Below are positions 1 through 13,771 of a stretch of DNA of 64,000 nucleotides, one piece after another. The DNA comes from Tillus elongatus (taxonomy: Eukaryota; Arthropoda; Insecta; Coleoptera; Cleridae), in assembly GCA_964006375.1 (NCBI GenBank), contig OZ023268.1, positions 81,968,835 through 82,032,834 on the forward strand, read 5' to 3'. The first letter of the stretch is position 1. The number at the start of each line of letters is the position of its first letter. The position numbers and the translations under genes are program-made. The notes below the pieces were generated by a model. It was not told the origin of the DNA. It ran no database searches and worked only from the letters and a program-made list of their open reading frames with translations.

Positions 1-412
<412 letters not shown>

Positions 413-490
413 ATGTATGTATTTATTATTTAGTATTTTTTAACAGCAAGTCTGTTCATTTATGGTTTACTGTTATTGATTGTTAAAAAC

Positions 491-2555
<2,065 letters not shown>

Positions 2556-2571
2556 GTGTGTGTGTGTGTGT

Positions 2572-3364
2572 ATCTCAGGAATGGATGGTCCAGGAGGTCT
2601 GCGAAAAAATCTGGAAATAATTTTTAAGTTCCTAACTCTGCCGCCAGGGGGTGTAATCGGTATGTTCGTGTGTAAAAAGTCATTTTTATGGAAAATATCC
2701 CTATAAAATCTATTAAAAAATAATACAGTGTTAATCTTACTGAAACCCTACATCTTTTTTATTTAACACTTTTTGTTGTAAAACGTAAAATTATGGCATG
2801 AAGGGAGGGAGAAAGTCTGCTGATGAAAGTGTACGTAAGTTTGGTTTGGCTCAACTGAACTGGATAAAGCCTGTATTGTTTAAGAAAGGAATGCCTGTTA
2901 GTTAAAGCATAAAGTCAGATATGATGATGGATGCCAGAGTACGCTATTTGAAAAAAAAAATGCTTTCTTTTCAGTTTTCCTTCGAATTTTTAAATAGCTA
3001 GTATATCATAAGCAGAAAGTAGAATACATTTTCTCAAGCGGATATGTGAAGTATTCAATTCGATGTCTCCATTAGTTTCGGAGTTCTAGCCAAAAGAATA
3101 ATTGATGTTAATTGTTGAAAGACAATTGTTTCTAGAAACGCGATCCACCCCTCTCCCGAACAGGCTAAATACTATATAATTATCATGTTGACAAAAGCAA
3201 TTGTTTCCAAAATTGGCTGGTTTCCAGGGAAACCAACGAATTGAAATGTCACTTGAATTAAACTTTGATAAGTTCTCTTAACAACATTATCTTGTTTTTT
3301 TTGGGAATTTTGAGTTTGTTCTTCTTCGATTTTGTGCTACATCTTTCAAAAATAGTTTATACCA
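2572..3364. other. Unassigned sequence upstream of an MLE relic
   Basis: No gene seen. The stretch includes ACAATTGTTTCTAGAAAC at about 3122, with a related AGCAATTGTTTCCAAAA at 3197. These could belong to the end of the MLE relic that follows, but no matching opposite end was found. Confidence 0.3.
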
Positions 3365-4438
3365 ATGCCGAGGCTTACGTCATGCTTGTCGTATATTTAC
3401 AGTTTTGAAAATGCTCATCTCGCAGATCGTGAATATCCTGTCAGGTATCCAGAACGAAAACCCCACAGCAGAAATGTGTTTCGGCGATTCGCAGAACATC
3501 AGAGACAGACGGGTAGTTTACATCCCATTTCAGTGCCCATCAGGAGAGGGCCAGCAAGGCGTAAAGATAACATTATAACCGTTCTCGCGTATGTGCAAGT
3601 GAAGCCGCACTTAAGGATTAGAAACATTTCTTCATACCTAGGTATGAGTTACACTACACATTCTAAAGTATTTTCAGCTAGATCTCTATCATGTAGTTCT
3701 ACACCATAACCCTTTTGGATGCCGATTTTGACAGGTGTCTGAATTATTGTTATTGGCTAAGATACATGCGCAATGAAAATCGCCAATTTCGCTCTCAGAT
3801 TTTATAGACTAACGAAGCAACTTTCACCAGTTGTGGCAAAGTTAATTTGCACAATATGCATTACTGGTCAGAAACAAATTCTCATTGGATGCAAGAAGTG
3901 AACCACCAAAACAGGTGAAGTGTCAGCGTGTGGTGCGGTATTTTGGGAGACCCAATATCGGACCGTTTATCTTTGTCATCCAAATGGCGACACGTACTTG
4001 AACTTTTTACGTAATAACCGGCCTATTCTTATAGAAGCTGTGCCTCTTGATATAAGAAGATCCTTATGGCAACGACATGATTGATTACCGGCTCATTTTT
4101 TTAAGAGTCCGTGATTTTTAGATGTTAATTTCCCCAATCGTTGGTTTGGAAGGGGTAATTTGTTTCTTTGCCAACCTAGATCTCCGGATTTAACCGTGCT
4201 AGATTTTTACCTGTGGGGAAGACTAAAAGAGGTTGTGTATCAAACACGACCAACCACACGGGAGAACATGATTGATAGAATTCGAAGTGCCACAATCATG
4301 ATGTCACGAGCTGAAATTGAAATTGCCGTTTCCAGCCCTAAAAAAGACATTATAGTTGTATTTTGCGAAACGGTGGTCATTTTGAACAGTTCTAAAGGTT
4401 TGGTTTGTTGTTTGTTTAACAAGCTTTCTACTGTTTGA
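3365..4438 (+). pseudogene. MLE-H: mariner-like transposase relic
   Basis: Fragments of one transposase are readable in several frames. The N-terminal helix-turn-helix region is followed by KPHLRIRNISSYLGMS near 3600-3650. A core fragment reads TNEATFTSCGKVNLHNMHYW near 3800-3870, then VWCGILGD near 3925. A C-terminal fragment from 4160 reads RSPDLTVLDFYLWG. This is the order of the IS630/Tc1/mariner DDE family. The first catalytic Asp is changed to Asn (TNEA instead of SDEA), and stops and frameshifts break the frame at several places, so it cannot be functional. It is diverged from the other MLEs of the window, and no clear terminal repeats were found. Confidence 0.8.
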
Positions 4439-4599
4439 TCAATAATGTCAAGGTGTTTGGTATTTTTGTAAACCAGAACAAATGATTACATATGATGTCA
4501 CTTTCACAGTTCCACTTTTTCATAGCTGATCGCTATACCACTGGAAAACGCCATTTTATAGTGTTAGACAATACACAAAAAATCATTCAAGTCCAATAA

Positions 4600-5270
4600 T
4601 AGTAATTTACGTTACAAGTCCGGAAAATACTGTTTTTTTTTTTTTTTTTTTTGGACGAGTCGACAAAATTCTAGGACGAGCCGTACGCGAGTCCTGGAAG
4701 TCTGCGAGTCCAAAAAAACTGTTTTCGGACGTGTTGCGTACACTATTTTTTCGGCAACCGTGTAGAATAACAAATCAATGAGACACATTTCTTTATTATA
4801 TTTCTTTGTAGAGCAAAATTTCGAACATTTTAATTCTTATTTGTATTAAATATTGAAATTCGAACAGAAGATAGGTACTACCAGAAACATTCTAATTCTT
4901 ATTTATATTAATATAAGCTCACTATCGCTGTTGCTTTCCATAGTTTATTGCGACAATTGCGACCAAAAACCATGCAAACTTTCGAAAATTAAAATGTCAA
5001 CTAATTTCATTTCAGATAGCTGTCAGTCGTTATTTCGTTGCTATGGTAATGTTCAACTGCATTTATCAAAATCATACCTACCAAGATTTTCATATTCACA
5101 ATGACAACAACGATGTGATTCTTCCCGGCCTAGTCCGGGAAGTACGTACTTCCCGGACTAGGCCGGAGAAATGCTACTTTCTCAAAGAAAAAGCGTTCGG
5201 GAAGTGGGTACTTCCCGGACGGTTGCCGAAAAACAATATTCCAAGAAATTTAGGAAAAGCCAATATTTAT
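4600..5270. repeat. Foldback region with inverted segments
   Basis: GTCCGGAAAATACTG followed by a T run and GGACGAGTC (about 4618-4665) recurs inverted as GCGAGTCC, an A run and ACTGTTTTCGGAC (about 4706-4730). The segment TTTTTTCGGCAACC (about 4747) recurs inverted as GGTTGCCGAAAAA (about 5222). The palindrome at 5125-5166 lies between. This looks like a foldback or MITE-type element, but its outer ends are not resolved. Confidence 0.45.
5125..5166. repeat. 42-bp perfect palindrome
   Basis: Two 21-base arms meet without spacer between 5145 and 5146 (centre AGTAC|GTACT). The arms contain CCGGGAAGTAC. A partial third copy, CGGGAAGTGGGTACTTCCCGG, lies at 5198-5218, so the same GC-rich motif is repeated in inverted form. 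It is far richer in GC than its surroundings. Confidence 0.95.
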
Positions 5271-5431
5271 TTCAATCTTTGACGCCCTTTAGCAGCTAAA
5301 CGAAGCAATTTTGCATATAAGTAAGTTGGTTTTAAAATTTCAACAAAGGAGCCTGCTGTCAAGTGTTCACGTATTTTCTGGACACCTGTATAAGCGCAAC
5401 CACAACATAGGGTGCAAAATGTGGGATCCTG

Positions 5432-5610
5432 ATGGTCATTCTATCACCAGCCTCAATTATATTTTCATTTAAGAGAAAAGTTAAGAGTCCAGAAATGTCA
5501 CCAAGAGACTGTGCAAAATGCGCAGGGGGGCAGTCTTGCAGTTGCTATCTGTCAAGTGATGATGATTTTCGAGTAAAATGTAAATCTTCGTGTGGATTTC
5601 TTAGGAAAAA
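5432..5610 (+). other. Unrecognised cysteine-rich open frame
   Basis: An open frame of about 60 codons before it runs into a Rep-1 tail. It includes a cluster CAKCAGGQSCSC and later KCKSSC, eight cysteines within about 35 residues. I do not recognise it. It could be a remnant of a host exon or of a transposon protein, or chance. No splice sites or second exon were identified. Confidence 0.2.
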
Positions 5611-6023
5611 ATCTGGACGTAGCATGTGCGTTATGGTAGTGAATTTCCATAAAATGTTTTTAATGGCAAATATGTCTTTTCTAAATAGAAGGCATGTAAT
5701 TTGATATTACCTACATATAGTAGAAACAATGTAACTTATTTCATCAAAATGACTTTATTGTTTGAATAAGTACAATAATTTTCCGAAAATAAACTTAAAA
5801 TGTTACCGAAAAACTGGTCCGATTTTCCTGGACAACGAACCTTTTCAAGCTATTTACACACCTGCTAAGATATAATTATCCACAAAAAGCTTTTTGACAA
5901 AAAATTTTAAAAAATGTTTGCAAGAAAATTTTCAAACAATTTCTTTAACGAAAATTGCCATTATTTGAAAATTCAAAAATCGCCATCTCCTCATTAGTGA
6001 TTTTTTAAAAGAAAATTCACTAC
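5606..6023 (-). mobile_element. Rep-1 deletion derivative
   Basis: A tail motif (ACGTAGCATGTGCGT at about 5618) and the start of the 315-bp unit are followed by fragments of the middle module and a degenerate head hairpin at about 5990-6023. The (TA)n array is missing. Confidence 0.65.
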
Positions 6024-6244
6024 AATTGATGATTTTTACCTATATACGCAATACTAGTAGTAGATTATCATATAAAGTAATATGTATTTGAAATGCAAAA
6101 GGAAGGAAGGCGAGTATATGTTCATAATAATCAACAATCAAAATACCAGAATAGATATTAACGGATAAGGAATTGAAGTTAACATATGAAAATCTGTACG
6201 GCATTATCACCATATTTGCTCCATTTATTTATAGAAAATGCAAT

Positions 6245-6720
6245 AAATAGGCCAAAAAAATCCATCAGGGATAAAAATAAATAGACAACAGCTCCATTGC
6301 ATAAGATACGTATCTGACATAGCGCTGATAAGAGAAACAGAAAAGGAATTACAAATAATGCTATTTGTACCGGATGGTGTATTAAGGAGAATGAAACTAA
6401 AAATCAATATGACGCTAAACTGACCACAACTTGAAGAAGCAGAAATGTTCACGAGTATTAATTCGGATGATGGTAAAAGTAGCAAAGAACAGGAGGGTCG
6501 TGATGGCAAACCAAGCATTTAATAAACAAAAAAACCCTCCCCACTAATATACATTTTAACTTGGATCCGAGGAAGAGGTCCATCAAATCACACGTATGGA
6601 GTGTTTTAATGTATCAAACGGAAAGCTATACTATGAATGAGCAGGTCTGGAAAGCTTCTGGAATGTGGACGTGGATAAAAATCTAAAAGACAAGGTAGAC
6701 TGAGAGAAAGACGAATAAAA
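6245..6720 (+). pseudogene. RTE-like LINE reverse-transcriptase relic
   Basis: A frame through 6280-6420 reads RYVSDIALIRETEKELQ and then RMKLKINMTLN before a stop. In RTE-type reverse transcriptases the equivalent region is FADDIAL...LQEML...GLKINxxKT, so this is the catalytic palm segment. The first catalytic Asp of the YADD box is Ser here (VSDI), so the enzyme is dead. Downstream, LESFWNVDVDKNLKDKV (about 6645) resembles the post-catalytic region but only weakly. Upstream and downstream boundaries are not visible. Clade assignment rests on this short match. Confidence 0.55.
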
Positions 6721-6739
6721 ATGTACTAGAAGAAATTGG

Positions 6740-6964
6740 GTGGAGGAAGGCTACATTGTTGTTGTTGCTGATGGACATGTTCTGAGATATAATAAGTTTC
6801 TGACATTATGTGAGAGACGCATCATATTTGTAAAAAAGAAACCAAGTATACCTAGAGGAAAACTCCGAGAAAACCTAGCACAATTAATAAAGTGTAGAAA
6901 CTACAACAAAACGAAAAAAGCTGCTAGAGACAGATTCATTGTTCATGACGATGACTTCAATTAA
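6740..6964 (+). other. Unrecognised basic open frame
   Basis: Encodes 74 residues rich in Lys and Arg, with KLRENLAQLIKCRNYNKTKK near the end. No family recognised. It follows the RTE-like relic and may be part of it or chance. Such lengths are common by chance in this sequence. Confidence 0.12.
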
Positions 6965-8339
6965 ATTGATAGGGAAAGCTAGAAGAAAACAAAAATAAAA
7001 AACCAAATCAGCTATGTAAATAATAATCTAAAGCTACTTTATTAGCTTTGTGGGTAAAAATATTTTTTGTGATTTTGCAAACGAATTTCTGTTTCAAAAT
7101 ATGTAGACAATTCTCCTCGTTGAAGGATTTCCCCCAAAATATGATCAACACAAGCAAAGCACCTACAAATATTGTGTGTCAAGTTTGGTAGGTATACATT
7201 TGTTTATTCTCTCTTCAACACAAAAAATAGCCCACATAGAGCTTAACTACATTGTTAAAACGAATTCAAGAGATCTAAGATGTATAAAAATCCGTCGAAA
7301 GACAGAGACCGAAACTTTAGGTAGTTATATTATGAATACTTCTCAGATAAAGAAGAAAAAAAATTAGATTGGTATAAAAGCGGAGTGCTTTTTCAATTTA
7401 GCCAAGCCACCCCTGATCTGGAAATCATAAAGCTCACGTGTTCAAAATCATATTTCCCTTGTGACGTGGTGTTACATGCAGGGGGTAGAGGGGTATTCGA
7501 GTAGTCGGTATGTAACTGGGTGAGAGGGCAGGTCGCTTTTCTTAATACAGAAGAATAAGGGTTGAATGGTCCGGCTATTATGACCTGATTTATACACAGA
7601 GAGACAGAAAGAGTGTATTACAGACTCCACTCAGCTGGTGTATTCTTATATGCCGGTCTCTTTTATTTGATATGTGCGCGAATCTCCTGCTTCTACTTTG
7701 AGAGAGCGTTCAACTCTTTTGAGTATACTCTCTTATAAACCATTTTTTAGTAAGTTGGTCACAGTGGCGTAGATTGGGGAATAGCTGGATTGTTCAGGTG
7801 TTGAAGATGGTATCAAAAACAGATTTTCTTTCTTCTTTCAGAAGTTCTTTGAAAAAATTCGATTAATCAGAAAATAAATTTTAACATAAGGTAGTTTCAG
7901 CACAGTTGGTTTTATTAAAGTATGAATTATACTAAAGCTTTTATTGGTTGACTGATAACCCCAGTTTTGTTGGCGAAATGATTTTAAGCTTTAAAACTGT
8001 ATTGTGGTGGACTGGGTTTCTTCTAATTACACTTACTGCCCATCGCAGGTTACAAACTTCACATTCTAACAAACATCCCATTATCTGAGCCCCTTTATAT
8101 CGATATTACCGAAGAAATAATTGAAGATTTTCTTTCCAAAACGTCACATGTCCATAATTAGCCTTTTTTTAGAAAACACAAAAACATTATAGTCGTCTTA
8201 ATAGACTACCAAATAAAATTGTTTATTTCATGTTATCTTTCATACTGACTTAGTGATTGTTTATTTATATGTAGTGTAAAAGAATTTTTTAAAGGACATA
8301 AATGCTATAAACAAATAGGACATATGTTGTTTTGGTGAA
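6965..8339. other. Unassigned, possibly unique sequence
   Basis: The longest stretch in the first third without recognised repeats. A TATAAAAG box-like sequence lies at 7373 and 7450-7750 is less AT-rich than its surroundings, but no coding frame or retrotransposon end was identified. Confidence 0.3.
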
Positions 8340-9240
8340 AATTTTACAATATTGTTCCGCGACTTTTGAATTTTGAGAAAGATTCTTCAAATGCCGCGAA
8401 CTAGTTATTTGGTGAGTGCATTTATTTTGCGAGTGGCTTGGATATGTTAGTTGGCCAGGAAAATCGGCACAGTTTTTCCTGTAAAATTTTGAGTTTTCTT
8501 TCGGAAAATTTCTATAGCTCCGGAAATAACAAAGTTATTGCACCCAAATTTGGTACCCGGGGTTACATCATAAAATGTAAGCTACGTACCAAAATTTAGA
8601 TCTAAGTCAAAGACAAAAAAGTTATAGGCATTTAAAAAAAATGGGGTGCCACTAATGACCAGGGAAACGCACAAAAGCAAAATATGTTGTGTCAATAACC
8701 AAATCTATTGTATATTAGACAAAGAGTAAGTTTTTTGGGCAAGTTTACAGGCCAAGAAGTACCAGAAAATTTACTTTGAAAATTTTATAGTTTTTCTTCT
8801 TAAAACGTCAAACTCGCGATTTGTAAACGTCGAAATTCGCAACTTGTAGGCAAAGAACCTGAAACGAATACGGGTTATATATAAAAAATGTGGCAAGGAG
8901 TGTGTTTTATAAAACCTTAAGTTTCAGCTTCAACAGTCATTGTCCTTCATTTTACTAAAATATTTTCAGAAAATCAATTTCAAATAGACCCATTCTGTGA
9001 TGCTTTGGCAGTAGTTTTAGTTATAATATTTTCAACTAATTTTCGCAGAAAAAAATCGCCATTAAGGAGACCATGAGTTTAGAATTTTGAAAAGATTTCT
9101 TCAAATGAATGCGAATTATTTCCGCTAGTGCCCATATCCGGGGTTAGTTTCAGTCTTTATCTCTTTAGAGATACACGGTGACGCAATTTACGATAAAGAT
9201 CAATATATCAATTATTATACAAGATACGAGAAAAAAATAG
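8340..9240 (+). mobile_element. Rep-1 degenerate copy without (TA)n array
   Basis: Head fragment (TTTTGAATTTTGAG at about 8363), middle module (GTGGCTTGGATATG, GGAAAATCGGCACAG, AAAGTTATAGGCATTTAA) and tail-side module (TCATTGTCCTTCATTTTAC at about 8937) occur in canonical order. A second head fragment with CCCATATCCGGGG lies at 9060-9160. Confidence 0.65.
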
Positions 9241-9558
9241 TGCTGCAAATTGAATCATAACTTCCGCAGAGCTGTGATAATTTATTCAGGGCCCATGACT
9301 GGACTACAAAGAAAATAGTTGTATTTCTGTACCCATAAACTTTTGAAACGTTATATTAATAGTTTTAACAAAACAAAAAAAAATCAATTTTCACCAAATC
9401 ACCCCCATTCATCCCCTACCCTCTGGAGCGATTTTAACCAAAAACAATCTGAACCGTGCGTTTGTCGGGTGCTCACCGTATACCAAATTTGAAGATGATA
9501 TCTCAATTCGTTCGAACGTTATTGCGCCTACTAACAGACAGACATACATGCCGATAGA

Positions 9559-10579
9559 AAGCCTTTGAACGGGTGTGGCAAAACGGACTACTATACAAAA
9601 TGGCAATAACAAACATCCCGACGAGACTGATTATACTTATACAATCCTACATCACGAACAGAACCTTCCAAATTAAAGTGAACGACACACTTTCGACCCC
9701 CAGACCCCTATTCGCGGGCGTCCCCCAAGGCTCAACACTTTCCCCAACACTTTACAACCTTTACACTTCAGACATTCCGCAACCCGTAGATACATTCATA
9801 GCCACACACGCAGACGACACAGCGTTAATGACACGCTCCAAAGACGCAAACTTATTACAGAAAAAACGGACTAAACGAACTGGTGACTTGAATGGACCGG
9901 TGGAAAATCCAAGTCAACTCTGACAAAAGCAAACATGTCACATTCGCAAGACGAACAAAAATCCCATTACCACAAACAACCCTTACAATAAATAACGTCA
10001 ACATCCCCACAAGCGACGAGGCAACATACTTAGGACTCACATTGACAGAAGAGTTCGATACACCAGACATATTAATAACACATGTAACAAAGCCAAAGCT
10101 ATACAATCCCTCCTATACTCACTAACAAACAGACGTAGCAAACTAAGCACGAAAAACAAATTACTTATATATAAAATAATCATTGAACCGACATTAACGT
10201 ACGCAGCACCTGTCTGGGCCCACACAGCCAAAACCAACAGACTAAAACTTCAAAGAATACAAAACAAATACTTACGACACGCCCTCGACATACCCTGGTT
10301 TGTCAGGAACCGACAAATATACGAAGATACCAAAATGACAATATTAGAGGACAAAATAAACGAACTGACAATCAACACACACATAAATGCCTCCGCACAC
10401 ACGAACAAAACCATTACCGAGGCCCTCAACTATGACTAAGACTACCCCTCCAACATCAAGAGACCCAAACAAATCCACAAACCCTAACAAAGACGACTTG
10501 ACCCACTAAAAACTACCTAACAACAGAAGTCTATTCCATCGGCTCAGGTCCATCATCAAGTCATGACAAGTGACAAGTG
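9559..10579 (+). pseudogene. LINE-J1: 5'-truncated Jockey-type reverse transcriptase
   Basis: The copy starts inside the reverse-transcriptase domain: KAFERVWQNGL (usual KAFDRVWHNGL) at about 9560, FAGVPQGSTLSPTLYN near 9712-9760 and the catalytic box as HADDTAL near 9807. After a frameshift near 9865 and an in-frame TGA follows MDRWKIQVNSDKSKHVTFAR. A second frameshift near 10080 leads to the C-terminal part (NKLLIYKIIIEPTLTYAAPV, QNKYLRHALDIPW), which stops near 10440. The 3' end is a run of TGACAAG units. The 10-base direct repeat TGCCGATAGA at 9549-9558 and 10580-10589 is the target-site duplication expected from target-primed reverse transcription. Endonuclease and N-terminal domains are missing. 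Confidence 0.85.
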
Positions 10580-10589
10580 TGCCGATAGA

Positions 10590-11397
10590 CCGATCGACCG
10601 ACAGATAAAAAAAATTTCGTTTCAAAATCAAGTTTCCTGTATGTTTTAAGACTTTTACCCCGTTTAAAAAAAATCAAAATTTCTGTCAGCGATATTCCAC
10701 CCCCACAAATTCAACCCCTAATTTAATTTCAGCACAGAATACCAGTTGTTTGATTAAATTAAAAGTTTTCTAATAAATAAACCCTAAAACCTTATATCAC
10801 TCGACTTTTTAACGAAAAAATGTCAATTTTCACCAAATCACCCCCGTTCATCCCCTACCCTCTGAAGCGATTTTTTCCGAACGGTTGTTTGTCGGGTGCT
10901 AACGGTATGCCAAACCTGAAGACCGATATCACAATTCGTTCTAAAGTTATCGTGGCTACAGACAGACACACAGACCAAAAAAAAATTGTGCCCAAATGAT
11001 GTTTTCTATAGGTTTTGGCCCTTTTTACAACGTTCAAGCGAAAAATTTTTTTGTCGCCGATACGATACTTCCACACGTTGTGACGATGAGGAGGTAATTG
11101 TGTACGTTAATTATAGGCTGTCTTGAGCTACGTCTTATAAAATTATTTTTATAATCACAGAGTGGCCGATAAGTCGTCAGTGATACAAATTTTCTTTTTT
11201 TTTATCGAACATCCCTTATATTATTGCGTTTTTCATTTTTCATCGACATATAATGCATGTTGTAAGAAAAAGCATTCGGGACGCAGTAAATGCGTTTTGC
11301 TAGCGAATTTTTATTAAATGCTTCAGATTTCAATAACTCAATTTGCTATCAAGAAACTAGTTTTTTCGAGAACATCTTAAGTTTATTTTCAGATTAT
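10590..11397. repeat. Duplicated flank of LINE-J1 and Rep-1 tail module
   Basis: The sequence CACCAAATCACCCCCRTTCA and about 150 following bases occur at both 9393-9550 and 10835-10985, so LINE-J1 landed in one unit of an older repeat. From about 11090 follows a Rep-1 tail-side module with AGGCTGTCTTGAGCTACGTC and the tail motif at about 11281. Confidence 0.6.
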
Positions 11398-11531
11398 TTT
11401 TTAGTGAATTTTCTTTAAAAAAATCTACTAATGAGGAGATCCCGACTTTTGAATTTTGAAAAAATTTCTTCAAATGAGCGCTATTTAGGACCCCCGGAAC
11501 CCAAATCCGAGGTCAGTTTCAGACTTTATAT

Positions 11532-11534
<3 letters not shown>
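11398..11534 (+). mobile_element. Rep-1 copy 4, head part (left of MLE-A1)
   Basis: Head hairpin at about 11403-11430, then GAGGAGATCCCGACTTTTG and the phrase ending at TATATGTTTA just before the (TA)n array. The rest of this same copy resumes at 13770, beyond MLE-A1. Confidence 0.85.

Positions 11535-11616
<82 letters not shown>
11535..11616. repeat. (TA)n array, left of MLE-A1
   Basis: About 41 TA units, the last of which (11615-11616) directly abuts the MLE-A1 end. It is the left half of the internal array of Rep-1 copy 4. Confidence 0.97.
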
Positions 11617-11619
<3 letters not shown>

Positions 11620-11958
11620 TGTGGAACAGCCAAATGGAATAAATTCAATAACGGATAAATGAGGGCGTGTTGGGAAAAACGCTTGGACACGTCGATTTGT
11701 ATTTTTAACTGCGCATCTTTTTCAAGAAAAAAAAATTATATAGGGTGCGTCATGTGACAGTGGCCAATACCAACTTTCTTATTTTAAATACAAGCCCCTG
11801 TATATTATTAATTTTTTGGATTCTTCATAAAATTCTAGACATAATTCATGTACAATGTCCTATACCTATCTTCAACTGTTTCGGAAATATTAAGTATTTT
11901 CAGATTTATTACAAAAATTAACATTAAAAATAGAAAATTATTTTATTTCACAAATTCT
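11617..11958 (+). repeat. MLE-A1 left terminal inverted repeat
   Basis: Matches 13343-13684 in reverse complement with very few differences. At 342 bp it is long for the mariner family, where about 30 bp is common. Confidence 0.95.
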
Positions 11959-12014
11959 AATAAGAAATACTGATTATTTCTTAATAATTTAAAAAAACAA
12001 AAAAAAAATTAATG

Positions 12015-13103
12015 TCAATGTAGTAAATGTTCAAAATGCTCGCAACGAACATCTTGGCAACATGCTAATCTGGTATAGAAATGTCTTCTAACATTACTCA
12101 ACATCTCAGGCGTGACTGATCTAATCGCAAGCGTGATTCGTCTTTTTAAGTCATCTAAGTTGAGGGGCTTAGTTTTGTATACAATACTTTTGACATATCC
12201 CCACAAAAAGTAGTCTAATAGCGACAGATCAGGAGATCGTGCTGGCCATTCTATCGATCCGCGCCTCCCTATCCACCGATTTGGAAAAATTTGGTTCAGG
12301 TACTGCCGGACATTGATTTGGTAATGGGGCGGTGCTCCATCTTGCTGAAACCATATTTTATTGGCAGGAACTTGTGGGTTTGCTGGATCTGGATATAAGT
12401 TTGTCAAAGTTGGCACGACATTATTTTGGAGCAGTTCTAAATATTTATCCCCATTCAAGTTGCCATCAATGAAAAAGGGACCTACGATATGATTTCCAAC
12501 AATTCCTGCCCAAACATTAACTTTTTCAGGATATTGCGTATGTTCCTCTCTCATCCAATGAGGATTCTCATTAGACCAATAGCGGCAATTTTGACGATTA
12601 ACATGACCGTGAAGTGTAAATGTGCTCTCATCAGAAAACAAAACATCTTCTAATTGGATCACATTGTTATCTAACATTGCCATCATTTGTTCACAAAAAT
12701 ACGTTCTCCTATCGAAATCGTCCTCCATGAGCTCCTGAGTTGGTATCATTTTATAGGGATGCATTTTACTTTCCTTTAATGTTCGAAAAATTGCTGTGTG
12801 GCTAACGTTGAATAGTTGGGCTGCTTGTCGACCAGAAGTATGTGGGTTTTCTTGAAACTCAAGCGTAATATCCAATTTCGTATCATCACTTACTGCATTG
12901 GCAGCTACTTTTTTTATCTGTCTCACATGACCAAGCTCGCGAAACTGCTTTTCTATTTTGCTAATTGTTCCTTGGGATACAGGCGGCAAATTTGGAAATT
13001 TTTCGTGAAATAAGCGAGACACTTCCATCTGTGTCCGTGTGTTATCTCCATAACCAATCATTTGTAGAATGGTTATTTTGTGCATTTCTGTTAAATGAAC
13101 CAT
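12015..13103 (-). CDS. MLE-A1 transposase, apparently intact
   Basis: An uninterrupted ATG-to-stop frame of 362 residues. Residues 1-60 form a first helix-turn-helix (SRLFHEKFPNLPP...GTISKIEKQF), as in the domain called DUF4817, and residues 90-112 a second (GRQAAQLFNVSHTAIFRTL). The DDE catalytic core follows: FSDEST with Asp158, WFQQDGAPPH with Asp255, and RSPDLSLLDYFLWG with Asp297. Forty-one residues separate the second and third Asp, which places it among DD41D-type IS630/Tc1/mariner transposases (rosa and Visitor are named DD41D groups). NVWAGIVGNHIVGPFFIDG lies between the first two. The enzyme would cut and paste its own element in the nucleus after binding the inverted repeats. All catalytic residues are present, so activity is possible; expression is unknown. 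Confidence 0.93.
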   Translation of the reverse strand: MVHLTEMHKITILQMIGYGDNTRTQMEVSRLFHEKFPNLPPVSQGTISKIEKQFRELGHVRQIKKVAANAVSDDTKLDITLEFQENPHTSGRQAAQLFNVSHTAIFRTLKESKMHPYKMIPTQELMEDDFDRRTYFCEQMMAMLDNNVIQLEDVLFSDESTFTLHGHVNRQNCRYWSNENPHWMREEHTQYPEKVNVWAGIVGNHIVGPFFIDGNLNGDKYLELLQNNVVPTLTNLYPDPANPQVPANKIWFQQDGAPPHYQINVRQYLNQIFPNRWIGRRGSIEWPARSPDLSLLDYFLWGYVKSIVYKTKPLNLDDLKRRITLAIRSVTPEMLSNVRRHFYTRLACCQDVRCEHFEHLLH

Positions 13104-13342
13104 TTTTCTGATATTATTACGTACAGTTAACGAAATTCAAACGACAATAGCACTGACACTAATCACTACTGTCATGCAGGCAGACAACAAGTTGCTAAGG
13201 CTACGAGTTTTATACGAACAGAAAGAAAACTGTTTTTGTTTTTGTTTCATTTCATATCAGTAAAAAGAAACGCAGGAATGGTTTTTGTTTACTTTCTCAT
13301 TATCAAGAGCTGAATGGGAAATAAGTATTGAATGCAATGTAG

Positions 13343-13681
13343 AGAATTTGTGAAATAAAATAATTTTCTATTTTTAATGTTAATTTTTGTAATAAATCTG
13401 AAAATACTTAATATTTCCGAAACAGTTGAAGATAGGTATAGAACATTGTACATGAATTATGTCTAGAATTTTATGAAGAATCCAAAAAATTAATAATATA
13501 CAGGGGCTTGTATTTAAAATAAGAAAGTTGGTATTGGCCACTGTCACATGACGCACCCTATATAATTTTTTTTTCTTGAAAAAGATGCGCAGTTAAAAAT
13601 ACAAATCGACGTGTCCAAGCGTTTTTCCCAACACGCCCTCATTTATCCGTTATCGAATTTATTCCATTTGGCTGTTCCACA

Positions 13682-13684
<3 letters not shown>
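13343..13684 (-). repeat. MLE-A1 right terminal inverted repeat
   Basis: Partner of 11617-11958. It lies upstream of the transposase start, so the promoter probably lies in it or in the 239 bp between 13104 and 13342. Confidence 0.95.

Positions 13685-13769
<85 letters not shown>
13685..13769. repeat. (TA)n array, right of MLE-A1
   Basis: About 42 TA units directly following the element end, then TCTGTGTGTCACACC, which is the usual junction between the Rep-1 array and its middle module. Confidence 0.97.

Positions 13770-13771
<2 letters not shown>

Larger units (their letters stand above)
11617..13684 (-). mobile_element. MLE-A1: complete DD41D mariner-like element
   Basis: A 2068-bp element starting CAGTGTGGAACAGCC and ending with its reverse complement. 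The terminal inverted repeats are 342 bp each (11617-11958 and 13343-13684) and almost identical, for example one T/C change near 13655. The flanking dinucleotides are TA on both sides, as expected for the Tc1/mariner superfamily, but both lie in (TA)n arrays, so the duplication itself cannot be told apart from the array. The single gene runs on the minus strand and fills the space between the repeats. This is the best preserved transposon of the window. A related, decayed copy is at 60535-61320. Confidence 0.95.
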
